From Diphasiastrum complanatum (Eukaryota; Streptophyta; Lycopodiopsida; Lycopodiales; Lycopodiaceae): a stretch of DNA of 64,000 bases. Below the pieces are notes generated by a model that did no database searches, was not told where the DNA came from, and saw nothing but the letters and a program-made list of their open reading frames with translations. The stretch's first letter is position 1. Each line of letters begins with the position of its first letter. A program made the position numbers and the translations under genes. The stretch is from positions 22,002,248-22,066,247 of the forward strand of contig CM055100.1 of NCBI GenBank assembly GCA_029204225.1. Reading direction: 5' to 3'. Of the stretch, positions 40,150 to 51,399 are shown one piece after another.

Positions 40150-41454
40150 ACTGTGAAAATTCACACGTGTGGAAATGCCCTAAAGTGTGAAATTGATCTC
40201 GTAAGCAATGCTTTTGCACTTTAGATCAACTCTAGATTGACATCCAAGATCTATGTCAAACTCTAAGGCAAAGAGGAAAATCTAGATGCATACATTCATA
40301 ACCAAAAGTGTTTCACACGTGGGAAAAGTGCTTCATGAAGAAAACTAAGACAAATTAAGCTCCTCTCCTCAGGTAGAGAGAGAATAGAGTAATTTTCTCT
40401 TGGGTAGAGAGAAAGAAATACACACAAAACTTGATTGCTCTCAAATTGACTCAAAAACTCACTTAAAATTATGATGGTAAAACTCGTGGAGATCCATGCT
40501 TCAATTCTATTGGACCCCTCAATCATAGCCTCTCTAATCCTATTGGATGTGTGATGCAACATCCCTCACTTTTGATTGGATCCTTACAACACATCTCTCT
40601 CTTATGACTCGACCCTTTGACTTTTGCCACCACATAGGTGTTGAAAATAAAAATCATCTATCTTGACTTTAGGCTTGCTACAAACTTTTTACTATGCAAG
40701 TATGTTGTTTCATAATGTAAATGCCAAATTTGGCCTAGATGAAACTCGAGCTATATGGGTTTCTCATGTCTAGTTGGTAGTACACAACTTGCATATAGAT
40801 TGTAGACTTAGAAATGGCATTAATATGCTTGTAGAAACTCGTGGCATATCACATGAATTTATTGTAAGTGATCCATAGTGACATGCATGGCATGCACAAA
40901 GTGAAATGGACACATGCATGATGATTTGTACAAATTCTAGTTTGAAAAATGCCACTTGGTAAAAGTAGGTAGAAATGCATGCATGAGATGTGACAAATGT
41001 CACTTAGACTCTAGTTTTCACTTTTTAGATGTGATTGAAAGGTGGATGGATGTGGTTCTACTTTGAGCTACCTCAAACTCCATAAATATGTGTAGCTATT
41101 CACATAATCTTTGATGAAGAACCAAAGCTTTGTAGCTATTCCATGCCATTTTGGATCAACACCATTATTTGCTTGAATATCTCTCTCTCTCTCTCTTTCT
41201 CTCTCTAACTCGTGTTGAGGCTAATGCTCATATACTAAATTCTTGTACTTTTGCTCATTTGTAATCAAAGCTATCATTCTCTGATTCTTAGCATGCTAGA
41301 TTTTGGGTAAGCCATTAAATTTTGTACTAGATCTTGCTATTCAATCTAGAATCAGTTTATTGTGCTAATCATAAAGCTTAATAAGATCATTCACATTAGT
41401 GGATCATCCCCACACGTGTGAACTTACTGGAATTTTTTTCATGGTATCAGAGCC
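40150..41454 (+). mobile_element. Copia 5' LTR (start approximate) and primer-binding site
   Basis: TGGTATCAGAGCC at 41442-41454 is a copia primer-binding site and is directly preceded by a CA end (41440-41441). A possible start is TGTGAAAATTCACACGTGTGG near 40151. That would give an LTR of about 1.3 kb with the palindrome CACACGTGTG near both ends (about 40160 and 41411). A CT-rich stretch lies at 41179-41208. The right edge is firm; the left edge is a guess because no second LTR copy was found. Confidence 0.6.
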
Positions 41455-41849
41455 AAATTAAGCTTTGCATGCTAAACATCTCTGATTGTTCAAGAATTTG
41501 AGAGCTAATTCAAGCAAAAAAGCAGCTAATCACTTTTCTTATCCTTTCCTTGAAAAGTGTATGGATCAAAGTGGATAGAAACTGAATTTTCAGGTCTGAA
41601 CAGCGACTGTACAGAATTCTGGAATTTCGCACGTGTGAAAATTAGAGATTTTTAGTCCCTTCTATTTCCTTGCTAGTTGGTCCAAAGATAGTGGTGTTAT
41701 AACTTGATGGAAAGCTTATGAAGAGTACTTTTCATAGAAATTGATCCCAAATCAATCTGATGTGTCTATCAAGAGTTATAAGCTCTTAAAGAGGGTGAGG
41801 AGAGGTCAAAATCCGAGTGACCACTTTTTGCTCATTTTTCTTCTTCTAA

Positions 41850-43737
41850 AAGTACTGGTGGTGCAACATATTTTGTCACCTTTATTGATGACTTTACAAG
41901 ATATACTTGGTTGTATCTACTTTCTTCAAAAGCTATGGTATTTGAGCACTTCTTCCTAATCTTCAAAGCTTATGTTGAGAAACAGTTTTCTTTCAAAGTT
42001 AAAGCTTTAAGATGTGATGGAGGAGGTGAATACATCTCCAACAAGTTGAGAGTGAAGGAATAAAGAGAGAGTTTTCTTGTGCTTATTCTCCATCTCAAAA
42101 TGGAGTTGCTGAGAGGAAAAATCAATATTTATGTGAATGTGCTAACGCAATCCGAGTTGAAGCTTCTTTGCCTATTGAATAGTGGGGTGAAGCAATTAAT
42201 TGTGCAAACTATTTGTGCAATAGATTACCTCACAATGCACTTGCTGGAAAATCACCATATGAAGTCTTGTTTAAGAAGAAACCTAAGGTAGATCACCTTA
42301 GAGTTTTTTAATGTGCTTGCTTTGTTCATGTACCCTTGGAAACAAGGAAAAGAGATGATCCTAATTCTATCAAAGGGATCATGGTTGGATATCCATCCAA
42401 CAAGAAAGCTTACAGAATTTATGTTCCCTCTACCTCAACTACAATTGAGAGTAGGGATGTTATATTCCATGAGAATAATAAATACATCCTTGAGGAGGTT
42501 GAGTTCAAAGATTCTCAAAAGGATTCTCCTATCATCACCCTTGAAGACTGTCATGGAGAGATGGGGCTGAGAATTGAGGAGGAGTCACCTCAAATCTTTT
42601 CACCAAGGAGGTCACAAAGAGAAAGATCCGAGCCTAGGAGGCTTACTTATGAAGATAAAGGCAAGCAAGTGGAACTCAACTCTACTAATTGTGCTTATTT
42701 TATTTCACATGAGGAGCCAAAGGATATATATGATGCACTCAACTCGAAGGAATGGTTTCTTGCCATGAAGGAGGAATATGATGCTTTGATTGCCAACAAG
42801 ACATGGGAGCTTGTAGATCTTCCATCCAACAAGCACACCATTGGTTGCAAATGGGTTTTATTAGTCAAATATAATCAAGATGGCACAATCAACAAGTACA
42901 AGGCAAGACTTTGTGCAAAGGGTTTTGCTCAAGTTTACGGACTTGATTATGAGGAGACTTTTGCTCCAGTTGCAAAGATGGTTTCAATTAGACTCATATT
43001 TTCTATTGCATGTTTTTTCAAATGGCAAGTTTTTCAACTAGATGTCTCTAATGCATTTTTAAATGGATATGTAAAAGAAGAGATTTATATGGATCAACTA
43101 TTGGATTCATCCAAGACAAAAACAAAGTTTGCTTGCTCTTCAAAAGTCTCTATGGACTAAAGCAAGCTCCAAGGTCGTGGTATTCTCGACTTAACACCTT
43201 TCTTGAGTCACTAGGATTTAATCCTAGTAACTATGATCCTTCCTTGTATATCAAGTTTTATGATAAAGATATTGTCATACTTCTCATTTATGTTGATGAT
43301 ATCATTCTAATAGGAAGTTGTATCAAGTTAGTTGAAGAAACCAAAGTTGCACTTGGAAAAAAATTCAAGATGCAAGATCTTGAAAAATTCATTACAATTT
43401 AGGATTAGAGATTGACTTTCATAATGATAAAGCTTTTGTATGTCAATCCAAGTATGCTCTTCAATGTTAAAAAAGTTCAATATGCTAGATTGTAAGAGTA
43501 TAGAAACTCCTATGGAGCAAATTATAAAAGATCGTAACAAAGGTGATGAAAGATCCTTCGTGGACATCACTCTTTTTAGGAGTCTTATAGGCTCCTTAAT
43601 TTGGCTCACAATAACTAGACCTGACATAAGTTTTAGTGTTCATAAGTTGAGCCAAGTTATGCAAAATCCTACTATTCATCATTGGAAAATGGCCAAAAGA
43701 GTACTTAGATATATATCTTCAACTTTTGATTATGGTT
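41850..43737 (+). pseudogene. Copia integrase-RT-RNase H; gag and protease missing
   Basis: After the primer-binding site and about 400 bases of leader the sequence jumps straight into the integrase core (GGATYFVTFIDDFTRYTWLY, then RCDGGGEYIS, SPSQNGVAERKNQ). The integrase C-terminus and RT follow in a frame open from 42336 to 43160 (GYPSNKKAYRIYVPSTSTT, TIGCKWVLLVKYNQDG, KWQVFQLDVSNAFLNGYVKE). A frameshift leads to 43133-43402 with an intact LLIYVDDIIL. RNase H starts (ITRPDISFSVHKLSQVMQNP) and is cut at 43737 by a minus-strand LTR. RT itself is well preserved, so this copy is probably younger than its neighbours. Confidence 0.9.
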
Positions 43738-44018
43738 TGTTGTCCTTTAGATACATATCCTATTTGGCCACTTGGCTTTCCCACTAAAATGCTAACCCTA
43801 CTATTTTTGGGCCTCGGATTCAAAGTACCCAACATTCAAATTTGAATATACTCAAACTCAACTTCTACCTTTCCCACACTTTCAAAAAGAGTTTATTCAA
43901 ATGAGATTTAGACTAATGAACTTTGAAAAGTCAAACTCTAAGTCTAAAACAAAGTTGGCCTCAATTTGTCAAATATGGAAATATAACAAATATGATCAAA
44001 CTAGTTGAATTTTTCACA
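43738..44018 (-). repeat. Copia 3' LTR, minus orientation, about 281 bp
   Basis: On the minus strand it starts TGTGAAAAATTC (44018) after a purine tract (AGAGGGAA, 44026-44019) and ends GGACAACA (43738). The copia pol tail at 44019-44200 feeds into it. The left edge is set by the TG...CA rule and by the break in the plus-strand RNase H at 43737. No second copy was found. Confidence 0.6.
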
Positions 44019-44990
44019 TTCCCTCTTCAACTAGTTTTAGCATAGAATTTGATAACACTCCAAGTGAAGTCCTATGCTTCATGAACAAGTCCTTTCCCAA
44101 TGCTTTGGTGAAGATATCAGCTACACATTCTCTTGAGGACACATGTGGAAGCTCCACCTCCTTTGCAATGACTTGCTCCCTCATGGAATGGTACAATACC
44201 ACTTCAATGAGCCATGAAGAATCACATAGAATGTAAATGAGATGATTCCTCCATGCTATCAACTTTGAACTCTCTGAAAAAATACAGCAAACAGACAATA
44301 AATTTGAGTGATCAACATTTGCTTGCATGTCTCCTCCTTTGTCCTTTGTTGCCATGTATCCACCATGACACTCCATGAATGAGCCTCCATCTCCATCTTG
44401 CAATAAGATGCCATCATCAATTGATGACTTGACCATGAATGAGTGACATAATGAACCTCCAATAACTTCATTTCCATCAGCAAAACCAGCCAAGAATGCT
44501 AATACAATTCCAATATCAAAACAATGCTCACCAATGTAGCTAGTTTTACCATATCTTAACAATTTGCACACATCCACATGAAATTGATCAAACATGAGAT
44601 AGAACAAGTAAAGTAAACTTGAACAACACTTCCTTGCTACTCCTTTTCTTTACTTGAGTCTTCAATAAGCTGCAAAAAGAGATCCATAACATGTTTGCCA
44701 ATTGACTCTCCTTTGATGCTCTTGACTAGCTCCAAATTGCCAACTTCTCTTTTGCCTTGTTGAAGCCCTTTGAGATCAACGTCTTGATATTCAACTTGAC
44801 CATCAAAATATTTGAACAAAATTTGTTTTCCAGATCCATTATTTGATTTTACAGCAAGATAACATCCATCCACTTGCATAGCACCATCTACACAAGAAGA
44901 TCCTCCAAAAGATGTTTCATTCTTCATTAGAGCTTCATACTCAATATCCATTACTTGGATCAACTCCTCTTCTTTTCTTCTTTGTCAGAT
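44019..44990 (-). pseudogene. Chimeric copia ORFs with unrecognised central segment
   Basis: On the minus strand this starts like a copia RT (EELIQVMDIEYEALMKNET, about 44985-44912) and ends like copia RNase H (ELPHVSSRECVADIFTKALG, about 44150-44030). The roughly 700 bases between do not encode the expected RT or RNase H. They encode two open stretches of unknown sequence (44910-44637, with DGCYLAVKSNNGSGKQ, and 44607-44200, with EVIGGSLCHSFMVKSSIDD). The open frames are long for this decayed region. This could be host gene sequence captured by a non-autonomous copia, or an unrelated filler in a deletion. Confidence 0.6.
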
Positions 44991-47870
44991 GTATTGCAGA
45001 TGTATTGTCCATCTGCAAAATTAGAGGTTCATTCTTCGTTTCACCCAGTTCATCAAGGAACTATTGGAGCCAAATGATTTCATTGGCCATCTTTGTTGCT
45101 GTTACGTACTCTGCTTCGCAAGATGACTGAGCCACAATGATTTGCTTCTTGCTGACCTAGAGAATTGCTGCTCTTGACGCGATGGTGCATCCTCTTGAGA
45201 CACTTTTGTAGTCGTCCTTGAGAGATGCCCAGCTAGCATCACTGTAGGAAAGCATCTGAAACCCTGCATCACGAGAATAACACAATCCAAAATCTTTCGT
45301 TAATTGTAGGTATTGCAAGATTTGTTTTGCAATCTTCCAATGAGTCGAGCCCGGATTAGTACTGAATTGGCTCATACTGAACACGGCATAACCAATGTCA
45401 GGATGTGTGTTATCTACAAGGTACATCAATGATCCGATCAGCTTCCTGTATGGTGTATGCTACATCAATTCTCTTTCTTCTTCAGACTTTGAACAATCTT
45501 CATTTGTCAAGACTGTTCCCGCAAGCATTGGAGTATTTGCTCCTTTGCAATTCAGCATCCTGAAATCCTTTAGAATTTTTTGGGTATATCTGGACTGATG
45601 AAGGTACAATTTACTTCCCTCATAGTCCTTGTCAATCTGTAAGCCAAGATAACATCTGGCTTCTCCCAAGTCTACAATCTCGAAATGTTTCGAGATGTCA
45701 TACTTCACCTCAGCAATAAGCTCTTCACTTCTGCATAGTATCAGAGTGTCGTCCACATATACAACTACAATGATGATTTTTCCATCTATAATTCTTACGT
45801 AAACATTGGAATTAGCTATTAGTGGCTTGAATCCTAAGGATTTTAGGGCTTGATCTTTCATCTTATACCATTGTCGCGCTGATTGCTTCAAACCATAGAT
45901 ACTCCTGTGCATTCTGCATGCATAAGTGGGAAGTGAATTTGAAATGTAGCCTAGAGGTTGATCCATGTAGACTTTTTCGTCTAGCTCACCATGCAAGAAC
46001 ATTGTCTTCTCGTCCAGATGTGAATCCTGAGATCATAAGCAACTGCATATGCAAACAGTAGACGTAGGATGAATGTTTCACGACAGGAGAGAAGGTTTTA
46101 GCATAGTCAATACCATATCTCTGAGAAAACCCCTTTGCTACAACTTTGGCTTTATACTTAGAAAACTCCATTCGGTCCATACTTCAGCTTGTATACCACT
46201 TGCATTTTACAATCTTTTGTTTATCTAGTAATGGCTACATCCTGCAATATGACGAATGATTGTCATATCCTACAAGATATCCTTGTTCTGCTTTCTCATC
46301 AAGCTTCTTTCGAAGTTTGTCAAGAACATATGCATATGCTGCACAACCAAAGATTTGAATATAAATCAGATTGGGTTTTCTACCCCAACATAATTCGTGT
46401 GGTGTTGTATGAGGAACACCAAATTTTTCTGTATTGTTCTGAATGTAACTACTTCAGCCCACAACAATCTTGGAGCCTTTGAATAGGCCATCACGCACCT
46501 GACCATAAGAGTCTTGTTCTTTCTTTCTGCAACACCATTGTGTTGCGGTGTATAAGATGCAATTCTTTTGTGAATGATTCCACGATCATTGCAGAAATCA
46601 GTGAATCAGTTTGAGATGTATTCTCCACCCCGATCTATTCTAATTTGTTTCACCTTACTTCTTGTGCATCCTTCTGTCCAATTCACATACTCTGTGAATT
46701 TTTCAAAAGCTTCTAATTTATTATGAATGAAGTACACTCTGGTAAATTTAGTGTAAGGTTATACAATACTTTGAGCCTCCTACTGAGATCACGTTGAAAG
46801 GTCCACAAATGTCTGAATGTACAAGCTCCAGAATCTTTGTAGTTCTATAGGAGTGTTTGACAAAAGGAGTACGTGACATCTTACCCTTCATACATGCATC
46901 ACAGGTCATCGAACTGGTTGCATTCGTGATGCTCACCCATGTGATTGCTCCATGATGGCTTGCTTGATATAGTGCAATTGAATTCATATGGCATAGTCTC
47001 CTGTGCCATAGAATATATGACAAATCATCATGGGTCTGATGTACTTGATCTGCAGGTAGGCATACCTTCAAGTGATATAGGTTGCCTTTTCTTCTGCCTT
47101 GAGTGATAATTGTACTGGTGCTTGCATCAACAACATTGCATGCTTCACTGGTGTAGGAATTTCTTCCTGTTGAGACTCCAATTTGATCCGTAGATGATTG
47201 ATATTCAGAATTATCTTCTTCAACTTCGTATTGTTCGGAACCAGCTTCGCTATCATCATTGTAGTCTCCATTCTCACCGATGTAGTGATTGGGATGCAAT
47301 TCTATCTCTTGACAATGTAATCTTTTGTTGTACACATTGTGAACCATTGGATCTTCTTCATCATACTCACAACTTTCAAGGATATCATTTGGCTGACCTG
47401 TAGGCTCATATTGGTCGTCATGTTGTCATTCAGAGTGATTATGACCCTCATAGTCAACAATGTTATACTCGGTTTCATATGGACCATCGTTATATTCGTC
47501 TGCATCACCAAGCTGATATTCCCGAACATCTGGTTGACAATCATGATCCGCAGCAGAATATTGTTCATGATTGTTCGTATCATCACGTTGTTGATGATCA
47601 TCTTGCTGACAATCGCTACCACCATCACATTGCAGATCATCATGTTGACAAGCATCACCATAATCACATTCCTCCTTATCTTGTTGACAATCATCACCAC
47701 CATCGTCATACCAGTCACTTTGGTTATCATACTCAAAATCATTCCCATCCCATTGATCTTCATAGTCGGACATATATTCATTATCGGTGTCCATGGTATA
47801 GTGACAAGCAGTCTGTGGGTTACAAGTCCACAAAACTGAATGAAGTGAAAAGAATTTGGAACAATTGTAA
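44988..47870 (-). pseudogene. Copia protease remnant, acidic insert, integrase, RT, RNase H
   Basis: On the minus strand, 47833-47140 is an Asp/Gln/Tyr-rich stretch with one stop (at 47426). The pre-integrase and integrase start follow (WHRRLCHMNS, CDACMKGKMSRTPF, ELVHSDICGPFNV, to 46750). The integrase core is degraded at 46740-46190. RT begins at about 46180 ([20 protein letters not shown]) and continues at 46002-45460 with an intact VVYVDDTLIL. RNase H runs from 45429 to 44990 (YLVDNTHPDIGYAVFSMSQF, SSCEAEYVTATKMANEIIWL, QMDNTSAIHLTKK). A protease-like WTCNPQTACHYT near 47830 aligns with W..DSGA..H but has lost D, S and G. The element is cut on the left at the chimeric copia. Confidence 0.88.
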
Positions 47871-48465
47871 ATTTCAATGATAAAATCACAAATTTTCTAG
47901 TGACAAATTTTGTGCTTCTCCACCATCCCAAAATTATGAGTCCTCGAAGAATGTAACTTGCAAGATTTAGGGAACAACAATAGCTATTGGCAAAATGTCA
48001 ACTCTGTTTCATTGACCGGCCCTTGGCTTTATACTAGTACTATCATATGAAGCTTGATGTAATAATCACTTTTGCTTTTTACTGCGTCGAAATCTAAGGT
48101 CACACGGGAGAGATATGAAAGTTAGAAGAAATGGATTAAAAAAAATATAACAACTAAGGCAGTATGGGATTTAAAAATAAAAATTGAATAATAATGACTA
48201 AAATGCTGATCACGTGATTCAGCTCGATGAACTGAACACTTTTCGTTCTTAAAGCACTAAATTTCGAGATCGAACAAGAAAGTTACGGAATTTAAAAGAT
48301 GAATATGAAATGAATTAGCTAAAACTTAGAATGGGAGTTCTAAAATAATTTAACAGATTTAATTCTATAAGATTTGAAATCCTTGAAACATTGTTGTGCT
48401 CGTGGAATAACAAAAACCCGTAGAAAACTACAAAATTTACAGCAAATAGGAGAGACACAGAGTAG
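47871..48465. other. No gene recognised
   Basis: AT-rich sequence upstream (minus sense) of the copia remnant, where gag would be expected. No gag motif was seen. Confidence 0.35.
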
Positions 48466-48735
48466 AGAGGGAGTAGAGAGAGAGAGAGAGAGAGAGAGGG
48501 ATCTCAGCCGGAGGAGAGAGAAGAAGGAGAGAGAGAGTGGGTTCGACCGAAGGAGAGAGAGGGGCGGTAGAGAGAGAAAGATCTCGACCGAAGGAGATCT
48601 GTGAAATCTCGACCGGAGGAGAGAGAGAGAGAGGGGCGGTAGAGAGAGAGGGAACTCGACCGAAGGAAATCCATGAAATCTCGACCGGAGGAGAGAGAGG
48701 GGCGGTAGAGAGAGAGAGAGAGATCTCGACCGAAG
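48466..48735. repeat. GA-rich microsatellite and minisatellite
   Basis: A GA tract (about 48474-48500) leads into tandem units of about 66-72 bp built from GAGAGAGGGGCGGTAGAGAG and ATCTCGACCGAAGGA. GGGGCGGTAG starts at 48561, 48633 and 48699. Frames through it on either strand are low-complexity and not genes. Confidence 0.9.
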
Positions 48736-48759
48736 CGAATGAAGCGAATCAAGTCGGAG

Positions 48760-49724
48760 ATATACAGAAGCGTATAGTTCTGGACCGAGATAAAAGAGAT
48801 TGCTCATTTCATCTGCAACTGATTTTCAAGCAGATGTATCTTTCTCTGTATTCCATTCAAGATTGTTTCTCGAACCTCTTCCAAGAGGGCCTTTAAAATG
48901 AGGCAGTTCCATAGTCTGCGTCTGCCAACTTTATGTATACTGATATGAATCGTGCAAACCAAGTTTTGCCAGTCAAACAATTTCCGTTATTCTAACCGAT
49001 ACTCTTCAAGTGCTACATTCTTTACTCTTCAACGTTCTCTCGGTTGCTTGGCGTTGGATATTCTTGGCAGTGTGGTGTCAGCATTGCACATTCCATAAGC
49101 TGAAGCGATCAAATGTACCTATCGTTTGTCGTTACTTGCCTCTCCGCCACAAACTGCTGCTCCTTCCTAAATTGTCCTTCCTAAATTGTCATCGGTCAGC
49201 AATCATATTGCTTACTCTGTTCCTCACATAATTCTTACTTCCAATCCAAAAATTGTTGTCCTATCGCAGTAGCAAATGTTCTATCGCCGTGGCAGATAGT
49301 AGCAGATTTTCTATCGCGCCCTGGACATGATAGGCCTATATAACAAAAGCTTGGTGGAAAAAAATAAGCCCGTCATATCCAGAAATCTCTTGGACAGGGT
49401 CTGATCCTAGCAAGAAGATGGAGAGTGGCCATATCTTCTGCGCATCTCCATACCGTCTATTTCCTAGAGATTGAATACTTCATCCCCCTTAATTAAACCA
49501 AGATTGATGCCATAATCCTACTACAGATCTGCGGAAGTCTTAGATTCCCTCGCTACAATTCCATTCCAATTTTGTGCTCAGGTCTGCAACGACTGACAAA
49601 TTGGATGCTGCAAGCTATGGACCTGATCAGAACCTCCAATGCAGTTGTTCAGAATCTTGTGCAGAGGTTGACTTCACCAATTCATGTACGAGGTCGAGTA
49701 TGGATCAATGTTTTAGATATGTTG
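48760..49724. other. No gene recognised
   Basis: No coding block. TTCTATCGC occurs three times at 49270-49318 in a loose repeat. It may be LTR or leader sequence of one of the flanking elements. Confidence 0.35.
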
Positions 49725-49788
49725 TAGGGTTAGGTAGGCGAGGGTTAGGGTTAGGTTTAGGGTTAGGGAATGCAAGGGTAGGGTTAGT
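49725..49788. repeat. Interstitial telomere-like repeats
   Basis: A run of TAGGGTTAGG-type heptamer and hexamer units (GGGTTAGGTTTAGGGTTAGG within 49750-49769, then AGGGTAGGGTTAG at 49775-49787). It includes the plant telomere unit TTTAGGG and degenerate forms. Confidence 0.8.
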
Positions 49789-49859
49789 CCATATTTTCTT
49801 AAGTATTTTTGACAAAAAGTTCAAAGTGATAGAACTGAAATTTTTTTACAAAGAAATAG

Positions 49860-50915
49860 AACTTCAAGAATGAAAGGTTGAAGTGATTCTCTACCAAATT
49901 CTCTATTCAAACTAGAATTTGACCTTTTCCACAAGATTTGTCATATCTATCGCAATTTTCAACCAAATTGGCTGCAAATTGACTCAAATTCAAGCTGAGA
50001 GTGAGATCCACAACCCTATAGAAATACAGTCATAAAATTCGGCCAAAAGTACAGCCAAAAATGGAGAAAAACAGACTGCAAGAAACTATAACTAACTATA
50101 ATTGGAATAAAAACACTAAAATGGCCATAACTTGGCCATTATAGCTCCAAATGAGAAAATCTCAGTACCTCCAGAAAGCTAAAAGAAAGATCTACTGATC
50201 TACAACAAGAAACTGAAGATTAAATGGTCAAAAATTGAATCAAAACTTTCTGAAAATTGAAAAATCAAGAAAGCTAGAACAAGAAACTCTACCAAATTTA
50301 ACAAAATTCACTAAATCTGATGGGGAAAGGATCTAATGCTCTGATACCAAAATTGTCATGTGCCAACCTTAGCATTCAAACATCTAATCCATTCATTAAA
50401 CATCAAATTACAATGGAAATGCAAGAAATCAAGAAACTAGTCAAAAATCAAGAAGATAACTAAAAGTAGCAAAACTTCACCAAATTAGACAAAGTAAGGT
50501 ATCTTTATTCATGAATATTGATCATTCCAAGATAGGGGCTTGATTCTAGAGCATGATCATAGCTCTCATGTGATTTTAGGCACATGAGCCACTTTTTTCA
50601 TCAAGAGAGCTCTCCAAGAGAAGCTCCAAGATCTCTTAAAACTCAAAATTACAAAAGGAACAATAGCCTCCAAATTTAGCATGAGCTCAACTATTTATAG
50701 TGGTAATTTGTGCCTCTACTATAAGTTTGGGACCTTATTTAGCTAAATTGGGCCTTACAACCATTATTGCAATTGCGCTATTCTCAATTATAGCGAGGTT
50801 GTTCGAACCACTTTATTAACTGTCCTATTGACTAGTTTGAATCTAATTTAGCTCCATGACTATATTTGGCAATTCATTAGTAAGCTCATGGGCTAATTAC
50901 ATGCAGCACATGACA
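49860..50915 (-). mobile_element. LTR with perfect 10-bp inverted ends, primer-binding site and leader
   Basis: The LTR spans 50354-50915 (562 bp), starting TGTCATGTGC and ending GCACATGACA, which are exact reverse complements. On the minus strand the primer-binding site TTGGTATCAGAGC (50350-50338) follows after three bases, so this is a 5' LTR. The AT-rich leader runs left to about 49860 without reaching a gag. No partner LTR was found. Confidence 0.75.
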
Positions 50916-51002
50916 AATACAGTAGCTTGCTAGTTTTGTATGGACAACAACATTATGATTTGGTTCATGTTTGATTAAGTTCTATTAGAGTTTGCATCTC
51001 AT

Positions 51003-51320
51003 TCATAGAGTAGATGCTGATTTTTCTACATTGGCAGGATTGCTAATTTGTTCTCTTTCTAAACCCAAGATTAGTTTATGGATTTGAATGATCAATGATC
51101 TGAATTCTTTTACATGGGCTGTCGTCTCCGTAGGCTCTACACACTTGAGTGTAGATTTGAAGGAATCGTCGCAGATCTCCCTTGCCATCAAACCTTGGAA
51201 GGTCGATCTTGGGGAAGTTCTGGACAACATGGGGTACAAACGACCTAGGATTGTCCATTGGGGGCTGGATCTACGTCGATGGATTCATGGAGTATTTCAA
51301 AGGGCAATACCCTGACTCGG
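51003..51320 (-). pseudogene. Gypsy gag N-terminal fragment
   Basis: The minus-strand translation reads PMDNPRSFVPHVVQNFPKID, then LPRFDGKGDLRRFLQIYTQV and CRAYGDDSPCKR, with a frameshift into EFRSLIIQIHKLILGLEREQ. It matches the start of the plus-strand gypsy gag at 34500-34640. Only about 100 codons remain. It lies head to tail against the copia RT that starts at about 51400. Confidence 0.85.
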
Positions 51321-51399
51321 CGGGTATCATAAATATGTGAGAACTGCCCACAACATAATTGCAAATCCAAAAGGCAATAAAGAAAAATGACAATAATAG

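Noticed and set aside
47302-47931. Met/Ile/Val-rich frames overlapping the acidic copia insert on both strands
   Set aside because: They are shadow frames of the GAT/CAA-rich sequence. The acidic minus frame is the one in register with the pre-integrase domain.
49010-49231. Hydrophobic plus-strand ORF
   Set aside because: Single short frame without homologous features or regulatory context in repeat-rich DNA.
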